DNA of 64,000 nt from contig CM056383.1 in the NCBI GenBank assembly GCA_029718625.1, positions 70,062,395-70,126,394 of the forward strand. The letters run 5' to 3'. Below, in pieces: positions 1 through 12,600 of this stretch. The first letter of the stretch is position 1. Every line of letters starts with the position of its first letter. The notes below the pieces were generated by a model, which had not been told where the DNA came from, searched no databases, and saw nothing but the letters and a program-made list of their open reading frames with translations. The translations under genes and the position numbers were made by a program. The stretch is from Synaphobranchus kaupii. Taxonomy: Eukaryota > Chordata > Actinopteri > Anguilliformes > Synaphobranchidae.

Positions 1-1051
1 CACCAGATTCTACTTGCACCTTTAACGTAGCTATGCACTGAAATGAGAAAGCTACATTTAGTGCCACTGACCTGGGAGGAGGGATTAAGCAGGTTCATTA
101 AGCTGGTTAATTAGCTCCAGTACCATCTGTGTGTTTCTATGCCAACTTGTCCTCTGAACCTCAAAACATTGACAACCTGTTTTGTTCCATAGCACTTGAT
201 TAGCTGGAGACACATTAGCGCAATACACCTACTCGCTTTCCTGCGGTAATCGAAGGCAGTAACTGGCGACATCGCAGGAGGGGGAGAGACTTGTTTAACG
301 CTCGATGGCTATTCAGGGACTTGGTCTGCCAATACAAGAGAAGTGGACATAAGCTTTGCTGGTTAACTTGGGAAAGATTATACAGAGTTATTGGCTCAGA
401 CAGAACGCCACTTTGCATTTGGGCTCCATTATAATTCAAGCGCCCCCCCCCCTCCAGGATCTGGCATTATGCCAATTGTCTTGTAGAAAAATACGATCAA
501 GTATGTGACATCGCAAATCAGCGATCAAATTGTCACATACTTAAAAAATTGACTAACTTAAATGTAACATGCATGATTCCATACATTGAACCACTAAAAT
601 AGAAAGCACTATCTATTGTTTGTTGAAGCACAACATGCAATGTAGCAGTAACAAATTAAAATAGGCAACAGTTTCAAGTACCGATTTATGGGGGCCAAAC
701 GCAAGCATATCAACGCAAAATATGTACCTACATATACAATGTAGACTTATTTTTGTACTTCTACACAAAGATGAATGGATCTATCAAATATAGATCATAA
801 GCCATGAAATGAAATAGAACATATGCATGCATAAACTGAATTTGAAGTGTATGCTTATGGCTAAATGCATATGAACTAAAATGTTTATGAGCTCTGAGGA
901 ACTGACGTCAAAGCATAAACTTATTAAATGCAGGCTATGACATTGAAACTGAAACATGTCATGAGATCAATACAGATTGTGAAATTGCTTGCAAATTAAA
1001 ATAGCCTACATTCATAGGATTAATTACTTTTTCCACTATATATATATATAT

Positions 1052-1082
<31 letters not shown>

Positions 1083-3170
1083 CAATAATTAGATTAACAA
1101 CGTACGTGAATGTCGAAAGAAAATGCAATAAAGATTCATTGGATTAACATCGTGAATGTCTACAGAAAAGATTGATTCACGGTGACATTCGGATACCCAC
1201 AATGCAACTCACGCAGCCACGTAACCATGACGTAAACACAGGAAAAGCAGCCTGTGGGTTTCTGGGAGAGGGCGCGTCATACACGGTGCTTGGGCATGTG
1301 AATTCTAGCTATGGGCGATGATGCATTGTTCGGTTACAGGAAATAAACATCTCCAAGAAAACTCGTCAGACGGCCCTGCGTAGGCTATTCCATGATCCGT
1401 CTCAGGTCAGCATGCAAAAGGCTGTAATTGAAGTGTGTGCATGTGTGCTAGGCCTGCTGCTTTTCAGTAACAGTGAAACCACGGAGTAGCATTAGTTTTT
1501 CCCTCTGCTCAAAGGCGTAGTCCAGCCGGGAGAAAATACCGAGGGAGGGTTGAAATCCTGCGATACCATACGATGTGAAGTGCTAGGTGCAGTTTTTCCC
1601 GTTTGAATGCAGGTGTACGTCGGAATCGTAACTTAACTAATTTGTTTAATAAACACCAGATGGATCATCTAGTTACCAGTATTTTGATGCGTTATCTATT
1701 TAGCGTTAGCATGCTAGCCTATAAGTGGATCGATAATTACTATTGTAGACGCTGTTGGTGATGGCTATTATAGGCGATCATCACAATTGCCGAATACGAA
1801 TGTGTTACTTGTTTGTTTATTTGCAGAAATGATTCAAATGCAAAATATTCGGAGTAAATTGTAGCTGGTAGCTACTAAATTAGCCAACTAGCTATATACT
1901 TGTTTGCTAACATTCGCAGATCTGTATAGGCTACTCTTCCATAACGTCAAAGTAAAATAATAATAATAATAATAATAATAAGATCATGGCAAACGGGGTT
2001 AAATGGGGTAGAATTTACGAAACTCACGTCTGTTTTGCATTTCAGTTAGACTGTTATTTGTTGTGGTGTTTTTATACTGAGGACGGTGCTATCCAAGGTT
2101 CTGATCCCCACAACACGTGCTCACACGATTCAAGACCCCGGTCAAGCATGGCCATGACTTAAAATTATCTATTTGTTACTACTTATATTACCACACAGTC
2201 GACCAAAACGATAAGGATATTCGATACAAACCTTTCATCACCAATACAGTACAAACGACTAAAGATTCCCCGTTGTAATATTATTTCTCTATTTTTCTGG
2301 CAATCATTGCCTAAACATTCACAGAGTATGCCAAACATGTTAATATTTTGACATTTCCAAATTAGTAATACAGTAGATGCTCGTTATTAAGGAGTAATGA
2401 GTGTTTTATTTATACATTATGATGAATATATTACTCGCAACTGCGTCAAACTGGATGTGTAATGCGGATTTTAAGTGAGTGAGTCACTTGATTGAAATAT
2501 CTGAAAACTGTAATCTCATTAACACTTGGATAATTTATGCTGCAGTTCTTAAGTGGAACTACGGTAGCAATACTGGAATCAAGGCTAAATAAAATGCAAT
2601 GGCAGGGAGTTTGTACCTCTCCAGTCTCAACTTGTCGTTGTCTTGTCCTTGTATTTCTGCATTTATCTCATGACCTTTGAAAAGATCCATTTTGGAAATT
2701 TTTAGAAAAGGGATATGACTGCATCTGATTCTGAACAAGGCACTTGTCTGAGTGTTCGGAGAAAGCATTGCTGAGCGATTGCCCTTGTAGCCAAAGAAAC
2801 AGATCTGCATACCCTGTCACATTGATTAAAAACCTTTCAGGAGATTAATGCAACCTGCGTGTTTGTGGTATCTGGTGACACTATACAGCAGTAGCGCTGA
2901 TGGATCACCATATATCATGTAGCTGTGTGCTATGTAAGTCTGCATTAATCACAAGGTTTTACAGGCCCATATTCATAGTGCTGAGATTTTTCTGCAGATG
3001 CATAGTGGAAAATACATACATTAATTCCTCTGTCATGTTTTCATTTTTGTGAGCTTGAAGATATCTATGGTGCTGATAAGATGTACACAGTGGGGGGGGG
3101 ACTGTTTCTGTTTGTCAGATAACAAGTGTCAGAACTGCAAGATGGAATTGGTGAGATGCTCTATGTTGCA
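1..3170. other. Upstream flank of SEC22A, no coding gene seen
   Basis: No exon-like open frame with recognisable protein similarity was found on either strand. The stretch is AT-rich. It holds a short TA/CA microsatellite near 1038-1082 and an AAT run at 1957-1981. The SEC22A promoter and non-coding first exon(s) should lie here or further upstream, but the sequence alone does not place them. Short open frames such as those at 215-439 and 2559-2810 have no recognisable content. Confidence 0.5.
1190..1620 (+). promoter_or_regulatory. Possible SEC22A promoter / non-coding first exon region
   Basis: This is the most CpG-containing part of the upstream flank. It carries a CRE-like TGACGTAA at 1228-1235 and possible donor-like sites further on. 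It lies about 2 kb before the start-codon exon, where a first non-coding exon would be plausible. This is inference from position and composition only; no TATA box or clear initiator was identified. Confidence 0.2.
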
Positions 3171-3171
3171 G

Positions 3172-3445
3172 GTCCCCAGTGAGTGGGCTGTGAGACGTCT
3201 ATGGTGGTTATGAGCTTCTCTGAATTGCAGGCCCCCCAGTTGAAGAGCTGTAGGATGTCTATGGTGCCAATGAGATTCTCTGTCTTGCTTCTCCCCATGG
3301 TGACATCTGTGAGATGTCTACGGTACTGCTGGAATTCTCTGCAGTGCAGCTCCCCCGTGACTGAGCTGTAAGACGTCTATGGTACTGATGGGCTTCTCTG
3401 CATTGCAGGTCCCCAGTGACTGAGCTGTAAGATGTCTACGGTCCT
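3172..3445 (+). repeat. Five degenerate ~59-60 bp copies of the SEC22A start-exon edge
   Basis: Units begin near 3172, 3231, 3290, 3349 and 3409; the last is the real exon edge. Each holds a pyrimidine-rich stretch, usually a TTGCAG- or GTGCAG-like acceptor, a CCCCAGTGA-like block, and a version of GATGTCTACGGT, which in the last copy contains the start codon. Upstream copies at 3255 and 3313 keep an ATG; others read ACG. The ATG at 3255 is in frame with the real start but meets a TAA at 3369-3371. Confidence 0.75.
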
Positions 3446-3613
3446 ATTTGCCTCGGTGGTGCGCGTGAGGGACGGGCTGCCTCTCTCCGCTTCCACAGAC
3501 TACGAGCAGGACAGAGGCCTTCAGGAGACGAAAAAGCACCTCAAGAGTCTCTCCAAAAAACTCAGCCAGTTCCCTGACCGCTGTACACTGAAAAGTGGGC
3601 GGTACAATGTCAA
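3432..3613 (+). CDS. sec22a: SEC22A coding exon 1
   Basis: Encodes the first 60 residues, the N-terminal half of the longin fold, plus two bases (AA) of codon 61. The donor GTAAGT follows at 3614. The exon itself probably begins at 3409, after TTGCAG, giving a short 5' UTR piece. It is preceded by degenerate copies of its own 5' edge. Confidence 0.93.
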
Positions 3614-6600
3614 GTAAGTTAAAGCCTCCGGTAATCTATCTGTACTGAGAAACCGGGGTACCTACCTCATAAAAGCCATGGGTCTATAAGTAAACCTCTG
3701 CTTCTGCCCGTGTCTACCATCTATATCCAAACAAGGTAATTGAATGAAGAGAACAGCAGTGTGTTAAAGAGAGGAGGAGGGGGAAAAGAAAGCAAAAAAA
3801 AAAGCCTTGGTTTTAAAATGGGCTGTTAATCTGGGGAGGAGGATTTAGAGCCCCTCCACTGCTACTGATGTCAGTCGTGTGCGTCCGCAGGGACACGGCT
3901 GCCATTTTAAACCTCTTTCTCCCCGACACCTGCTATTCATCGCCCCAAACGTCAGAAGAGCAGGCTGTCTGTCTCATATCTGCGGGAGGATGAGTCACAC
4001 GTCTCCTCCGTCTCCCGGCGGAGACGTTAAGAGCGCCAGACGGGAGACGTTCGTGTCTCCGGCGCTCTCCTCTCCGCTATGCCGTCGAGCGGCGCGTCGC
4101 TTCGAATTAAAAAGCCGCTCGCTGATTAGCAGGCTACGTGTCGTACAGCTGAGGGGCCGAGGTGGGGGGGGGTCCGTGTTTCTCCTGCAGGTGTTCAGGT
4201 ATTCCTGCGTTTCTCCCGCTGGTTTTCCCTCCTAATTTCCCAGCCTAATTTCCCAGAGGCGGTAGCAGATGTCACATGTGCGTGGTGACTCTCCAGTGCA
4301 CTTGGAAGTGACAGAAGCATGATCCAAAACAAATGTAACAAATCTGACTGCGCCCACATTATGACTGGTCAAGGTGACGTAACCGGGGGAATTGAAACGC
4401 GAGGCTTTTTACAACTTTGACAGTCGTTGCCAAAGTGCTGGTTTTCTCGGAAAGCGAACATTATTTTTTTATGCTGGGGACAGAGACTCCATTAATCTCT
4501 CTGGCTCCGCATAAGAAGATGCGTCTCATGACTCATCCTTCATAGTTTAATCTGTGAAAGAAGTTGTCTGAGGGAAGTCTCAGGTGAATGTCAACTTAGT
4601 TGCAAAACTGTAGAGCTGCTTTACCATTTTTAAATATGCATACGCCACATTTTATTGAATAATGTGAAACAAAGCTTTGTAAAATATTATAAATCGGCTG
4701 AATTTATTGCTGAGTTGTAGCATTAATGATTTATAACAATACAACTTTGAGTTCCGTAACATCTCAAATTTATTTCAGAACGTTTTGAAATGCGTGTGAT
4801 TATTTCCATTTAATTCTTCCCATACTAATGACTGACCTGAATGCCAGTATTAGTTTATATCCGCTGTAACCTGAATGCCAGTATTAGTTTATATCCGCTG
4901 TAACCTGAATGCAGTATTAGTTTATATCCGCTGTAATCAAGGCCTGAATGCCAGTATTAGTTTATATCCGCTGTAACCTGAATGCAGTATTAGTTTATAT
5001 CTGCTGTAACCTGAATGCCAGTATTAGTTTATATCCACTGTAATCAAGGCCTGAATGCCAGTATTAGTTTATATCCGCTGTAACCTGAATGCAGTATTAG
5101 TTTATATCCGCTGTAATCAAGGCCTGAATGCCAGTATTAGTTTATATCCGCTGTAACCTGAATGCAGTATTAGTTTATATCCGCTGTAATCAAGGCCTGA
5201 ATGCCAGTATTAGTTTATATCCGCTGTAATCAAGGCCTGAATGCCAGTATTAGTTTATATCCGCTGTAATCAAGGCCTGAATGCCAGTATTAGTTTATAT
5301 CCGCTGTAATCAAGGCCTGAATGCCAGTATTAGTTTATATCCGCTGTAACCTGAATGCCAGTATTAGTTTATATCCGCTGTAACCTGAATGCAGTATTAG
5401 TTTATATCCGCTGTAATCAAGGCCTGAATGCCAGTATTAGTTTATATCCGCTGTAACCTGAATGCAGTATTAGTTTATATCTGCTGTAACCTGAATGCCA
5501 GTATTAGTTTATATCCACTGTAATCAAGGCCTGAATGCCAGTATTAGTTTATATCCACTGTAACCTGAATGCAGTATTAGTTTATATCCGCTGTAATCAA
5601 GGCCTGAATGCCAGTATTAGTTTATATCCGCTGTAACCGGAATGCAGTATTAGTTTATATCCGCTGTAATCAAGGCCTGAATGCCAGTATTAGTTTATAT
5701 CCGCTGTAATCAAGGCCTGAATGCCAGTATTAGTTTATATCCGCTGTAATCAAGGCCTGAATGCCAGTATTAGTTTATATCCGCTGTAACCTGAATGCCA
5801 GTATTAGTTTATATCCGCTGTAACCTGAATGCCAGTATTAGTTTATATCCGCTGTAACCTGAATGCCAGTATTAGTTTATATCCGCTGTAACCTGAATGC
5901 CAGTATTAGTTTATATCCGCTGTAACCTGAATGCCAGTATTAGTTTATATCCGCTGTAACCTGAATGCCAGTATTAGTTTATATCCGCTGTAACCTGAAT
6001 GCCAGTATTAGTTTATATCCGCTGTAACCTGAATGCCAGTATTAGTTTATATCCGCTGTAATCAAGGCCTGAATGCCAGTATTAGTTTATATCCGCTGTA
6101 ATCAAGGCCTGAATGCCAGTATTAGTTTATATCCGCTGTAATCAAGGCCTGAATGCCAGTATTAGTTTATATCCGCTGTAACCTGAATGCCAGTATTAGT
6201 TTATATCCGCTGTAACCTGAATGCCATTATTAGTTTATATCCGCTGTAACCTGAATGCCAGTATTAGTTTATATCCGCTGTAATCAAGGATAGCATCTAC
6301 AGGGGTACAAAATATCGGAAACACCAGAAACGGAAGAAACTGTATTTCATAAAACATAAAACAGCTGCTATACGTTTGCTCCCATTTCTCTTACCTATAT
6401 TTTATACTCTTTTATGACTGGCATGCCATGTATACATTTTAGTTTCTGTCTTACTTTCTTATTAGCTTGATAATTAATCATAATTAGCCATTAATCATAT
6501 TATCAAATAATACTAATTAGGCAATTAAATGCTGTGTCAGTAATAAGTGAGAACTCTTTAGAGCTAATGAAAGCATTTTGGTCCATGACAAACAGAGATG

Positions 6601-9600
6601 TGCACCTCTGTACAGCTGTAAGGAGTGAACATCTCTGCTCAAAGTGAATTAGAATAGGGGTTCAATTGGCTACTAAATCGGGAGAAAAATTGGGGGGGGA
6701 AATCAGAAGAAAAAAATAAAAAGTTTTTCACTAATCACATTCCACAGTACTACATAGAGGAGATCAACTCCAGTTGTTGGGGACCAAAATGTTTTCTTCT
6801 TATACATTTGTTGAAGTGTACTCACTTATTACTGATATAACAGCAACATGTAATTTCTGATTTATTAGCATCCCATAAAAATATGACTAACAGGCAATTA
6901 TGGTTGATTGGCATAATTATAAAGAAAAACAAGTCACCACATTATATGTACACATGGCACAAGATTCACAAAAGAGCATAGATAATCAGGTTAGGAACAG
7001 AGGTTGAGGTTTTGCGTTTTTTATGTTTTCTGGAAAACTGGTGTTTCCGATATTTTGTCCACCCCCTGTACATCAAATTGCTTGTGTGTTTTTCAGTTTC
7101 ACTAGCTCCTTAGGAGTGGGGTACATGATGATCTGCACGGACAGTTACCCCAACGTCTTGGCCTTCTGCTTCCTGGATGAACTGCAGAGAGAATTCATCG
7201 TGACGTACGACACCAAGCGGATCAACGCAGCCGTACGACCCTACTCCTTCATCGAGTTTGGTGAGCGCCTCTCCGGCTCCCAGTTTTCCCCATTTCCCCA
7301 TGTCTGAAGCAACCATTAAAATTCCAGGTCCCAAGAGGACATGGTCCAGCACTTTGAAAAGGGACAAACGCACATTTAAGCTCGTCCCATAACCTGTGAG
7401 ACCAGCACTTAAGTGTTCCATCTTTAATGTTTTTCAGATCTTGAATGAAAGCCGTCCATTACATCGTGCATTTCGTCCGACAGCAGTACTGGTTTTAATG
7501 AATGAGATGACAGCAGTACTGGCTTTAATGAATGAGATGACAGCAGTACTGGGTTTAATGAATGAGATGACAGCAGTACTGGCTTTAATGAATGAGATGA
7601 CAGCAGTACTGTTTTAATGAATGAGATGACAGCAGTACTGCTTTTAATGAATGAGATGACAGCAGTACTGTTTTAATGAATGAGATGACAGCAGTACTGG
7701 GTTTAATGAATGAGATGACAGCAGTACTGGTTTTAATGAATGAGATGACAGCAGTACTGGGTTTAATGAATGAGATGACAGCAGTACTGGGTTTAATGAA
7801 TGAGATGACAGCAGTACTGGTTTTAATTAATGAGATGACAGCAGTACTGGTTTTAATGAATGAGATGACAGCAGTACTGGGTTTAATGAATGAGATGACA
7901 GCAGTACTGGGTTTAATGAATGAGATGACAGCAGTACTGGTTTTAATGAATGAGATGACAGCAGTACTGGTTTTAATGAATGAGATGACAGCAGTACTGG
8001 GTTTAATGAATGAGATGACGGCAGTACTGGTTTTAATGAATGAGATGACAGCAGTACTGGTTTTAATGAATGAGATGACAGCAGTACTGGGTTTAATGAA
8101 TGAGATGACAGCAGTACTGGGTTTAATGAGAGATGACAGCAGTACTGGGTTTAATGAATGAGATGACAGCAGTACTGTTTTAATGAATGAGATGGCAGCA
8201 GTACTGGTTTTAATGAATGAGATGACAGCAGTACTGGGTTTAATGAATGAGATGACAGCAGTACTGGTTTTAATGAATGAGATGACAGCAGTACTGGGTT
8301 TAATGAATGAGATGACAGCAGTACTGGTTTTAATTAATGAGATGACAGCAGTACTGGTTTTAATGAATGAGATGACAGCAGTGGGTTTAATGAATGAGAT
8401 GACAGCAGTACTGGTTTTAATGAATGAGATGACAGCAGTACTGGTTTTAATGAATGAGATGACAGCAGTACTGGTTTTAATGAATGAGATGACGGCAGCA
8501 CTGGTTTTAATGAATGAGATGACAGCAGTACTGGGTTTAATTAATGAGATGACAGCAGTACTGGTTTTAATGAATGAGATGACAGCAGTGGGTTTAATGA
8601 ATGAGATGACAGCAGTACTGGCTTTAATGAATGAGATGACAGCAGTACTGGTTTTAATGAATGAGATGACAGCAGTACTGGTTTTAATGAATGAGATGAC
8701 AGCAGTACTGGGTTTAATGAATGAGATGACAGCAGTACTGGTTTTAATGAATGAGATGACAGCAGTACTGGTTTTAATGAATGAGATGACAGCAGTACTG
8801 GTTTTAATGAATGAGATGACAGCAGTACTGGTTTTAATGAATGAGATGACAGCAGTACTGGTTTTAATGAATGAGATGACAGCAGTACTGGGTTTAATGA
8901 ATGAGATGACAGCAGTACTGGTTTTAATGAATGAGATGACAGCAGTAATGGTTTTAATGAATGAGATGACAGCAGTACTGGGTTTAATGAATGAGATGAC
9001 AGCAGTACTGGTTTTAATGAATGAGATGACAGCAGTACTGGTTTTAATGAATGAGATGACAGCAGTACTGGTTTTAATGATTGAGATGACGGCAGTACTG
9101 GTTTTAATGAATGAGATGACAGCAGTACTGGGTTTAATGAATGAGATGACAGCAGTACTGGTTTTAATGAATGAGATGACAGCAGTACTGGGTTTAATGA
9201 ATGAGATGACAGCAGTACTGGTTTTAATGAATGAGATGACAGCAGTACTGGTTTTAATTAATGAGATGACAGCAGTACTGGGTTTAATGAATGAGATGAC
9301 AGCAGTACTGGTTTTAATGAATGAGATGACAGCAGTACTGGTTTTAATGAATGAGATGACAGCAGTACTGGTTTTAATGATTGAAATGACGGCAGTACTG
9401 GTTTTAATGAATGAGATGACAGCAGTACTGCTTTTAATGAATGAGATGGCTTATCTCATTTTTCCGCTCATCTTAGATGAGATATTGGGTCATTTAAAAA
9501 GGTAGTCTGTGCTCTGCGGTAGGAATATTTAAGTAAAGCACAAAATGTGACCGGTTCTGGTTACATTACATTACATTACATTACATTTATTTAGCAGACG

Positions 9601-12600
9601 CTTTTATCCAAAGCGACGTACAGTAAGTGCGTACAGAGACATCATCATCATTACAGAACAGACAAGGCAAAGCACATCCTTTGCATAATGTAGCAGCTAT
9701 CCCTAGCAATGAACGTTGACTGTAGTTCACAGTAAGCTGTGGGCAAATCAGCAACACCACACTTCATTCCAAATACTATTATAAACTATACGGTTATAAA
9801 CCATTCCAAATACTATTATAAACTATGCTATTATAAACCATTCCAAATACTATTATAAACTATAATAAACAGACAGGAAAACACAGGGAACAGGGAACTG
9901 ATATTCCTAGGTGAGGATATCAGTCAAGGTGAGGATATCAGTCAACATCAGTCATGGGTTACCCATGTTTTCTCTGCTTATGTTGTTGTGTATATAATAG
10001 TGTGAAAAAAAATTGAGGGGTACATTTACTAACTCCAAATTGGGGAGAGAAAATGGGGTTGGTATGTTCAGGGTGGTGGTGGGGGGGGTCCAGTCGTGTC
10101 ATTGGACAAGATTCGGACCGTAACTGTGACTGTGGTCGTGCTCTCTGTGGTCGTGTCATTGGACAAGACTGGGACCGTAACCGTGACTGTGGTCGTGTCA
10201 TTGGACCAGACTGGGACCGTAACCGTGACTGTGGTCGTGCTCTCTGTCCCGCTAACAGACACCTTTATCCAGAAGACCAAACAGCGGTACAACAGCCCCC
10301 GCTCGCTCTCCACGAAGATCAACCTGACAGACATGCAGACGGAGATAAAGCTCCGCCCACCCTACCAGCTGTCTGTCGAAGATGTGGGCGTGGCCAACGG
10401 CTTCTCACTCCACACCCCCTCCAAATACAAGGGCATAGGTAAGACCGCACGAGTACACCTGCACACACCTGTACACACCTGTACACACTGCACACACCTG
10501 TACACACCTGCTGGGCAGTATGCTGTTCTGCTCATGGCTCGTGGGTGATTATCTCACACGTCTGTTACAATGCAGCTTAAGTTTCAGTTCATTACATCTG
10601 CATCTTCCAGGCTCAAAGTGGGGTTTTTTGTTTGGTCTGTTTAAGGCTCTGATATTTTGAGAAACAAACTGCTCAGCGATGCAAGTCATATTATAGTGAA
10701 GATTAAACTGAACTGGAATCATTTTATTAACAAAGGGCATTTTCGTTACCACCTCATCTTTCAGACGTGCTCTTTTTAAATCCTCGTTATCGCGTGTTGT
10801 GAAGAACCGCCGTTGAAGCTGTGCCCCCCCCCCCCCCCCCCCGCGTGTTTCAGAACCTCGAACGGGTCGACCTCTGACCTCCAAGACTCGGAGCTCGCGT
10901 CCAGCTGTAGAGTCCCCCGTGCGTCCGTGCTGCGCGCACCCTATTTCACGGCTGGGTAAAAAGGCCTTGGCTACTCAGAGGCATGTCCGATGTGTGCCCC
11001 AGCCCTTTATGCGCCTCTTGTCCCCCCCCTCCTCCCCCCCCCAAGGCCGGGATAAGTTTCCAGACCCCTCAGAGCTCTCAGGTTCTGCGTCAGTACCCCC
11101 ACTGTTAGCCCCTTCACACGTGGCTGACCCGGGCCTAGCGATTAGCATCTGGTCCGGCGAAGCCTTTGTCCTCCGTACTGCTGCAAACTCTCTCTTTTCA
11201 CACTCCATCAGTCGCTTCTGCAAGCTCTCAATGTGCGGCTGTGCGTCGGGAGGGGGTTCGGAGAAAGCTGCTCGACCGTAGAAGGGAAAGGTGGGGGGGG
11301 GGGGGTGTAACGTTCTCGGAACGTTTTTTTTAACGTTGTGTCAAAGTCGTGTTGTCGCTGCGACGCTGGGGCAACGTTGAGAGAACGTTTTGCTGGAGAG
11401 TGGAGGGGGGGGGGTTGTTTCTGTTGAGCGTACGGAGTGCATTTAGACTACGCAGGCGTTGAGTGAAGGCGTTCTCTGTGCATTTAAAATCTCTGTAGGG
11501 GTTTAATGCACCCATTCAGGACCTGCTTTGTGCTTTGTGCTTAGGTGTAGCAGTTTTCGGGGGCCCTCTTGAAGTTTCAGTAAAGTCTGACAGGCTGGAA
11601 AAGTTGGGGTTTTGGGGGGCTAATGTTTCTGAAAGAGCTGAGCTGTGCTGTGGGATTTTTACCAAAGTCGCAGGCTTTCGGGTGGAGACTCCAACCGAAG
11701 TGTTAGTCCGTGATACAGTGTTGGGGTGTTGATACAGTGTTAGTCCGTGATACAGTGTTTGGGTGTTGATACAGTGTTAGTCCGTGATACAGTGTTGGGG
11801 TGTTGATACAGTGTTAGTCCGTGATACAGTGTTTGGGTGTTGATACAGTGTTAGTCCGTGATACAGTGTTGGGGTGTTGATACAGTGTTAGTCCGTGATA
11901 CAGTGTTGGGGTGTTGATACAGCGACTTCTTACCCCGCTAGTGTTATCTGTGGCCAGCAGTCTCCAAATCAAATCTAATCTAATTTGTTTGTACGGCGCA
12001 TTTTCAACGAGCATTACTCCTCCTAGCAGCACCCTGCCCCCCCCCCCCCCCACACACACACATTTGAGTGTAGAGCCACAGAGCCGAGTCACAAACTCCC
12101 TTCCTGAAACAAAGGGAATCCGGTCAGGTTTTTCCCAGGCTCCTTAGCAGGAGAGTTCCAAAATTGGAAAGGAACCTTACGTCTCACGTAAATGCGTACC
12201 TCAGGATATGCGTTTAATTTGATTTCTTTTCCGTTGTATTTTTCCCCCCCTAACTTTGATTGGTCATTTGAAATGGGGAAAATAAAAATAAAATATAAAA
12301 AGGAACGTTACAAATCCTCACCAATGGCATGTAATTCAACTTCACCGTCCTGCCTCCTCTGGTCATTGGGGGGTACTGCAGCACGGAGCGCAATGACTTC
12401 ACTGCAGGCCTGCGGGGAGAGAGGGGGCAGCAACAGGTTCAGATATGCGTGCAGGGGGGGTATTCCACAAAGCAGGGTTACTGAGTTAGCTGGATAACTG
12501 CACTGAGTAAAACCCGGAACAGCTCTCTTTACTTCAGTCCACGTTCCAGATTTGGGAGGGTTCCGGGTTTTACTCAGTGCAGTTATCCAGCTAACTCAGT

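Larger units (their letters stand above)
3614..7096 (+). other. SEC22A intron 1
   Basis: Starts GTAAGT and ends TTTTTCAG. Contains the 34/40-bp minisatellite at 4836-6289 and a Tc1/mariner-like remnant at 6298-7070, whose right end is 26 bases before exon 2. The open frame at 3879-4235 has no recognisable protein content. Nothing else coding was seen. Confidence 0.8.
7261..10258 (+). other. SEC22A intron 2
   Basis: Filled mainly by the 30-bp minisatellite (7480-9449), a SINE-tail-like segment (9561-9704), three near-identical ~37-bp AT-rich copies at about 9765-9862, and a short tandem array (10096-10247) running almost to the acceptor. Confidence 0.8.

Noticed and set aside
8183..9505. 440-codon open frame of MNEMTAVL repeats
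   Set aside because: Produced by a 30-bp non-coding tandem repeat without a stop in one frame; lies in a SEC22A intron and has no known family.
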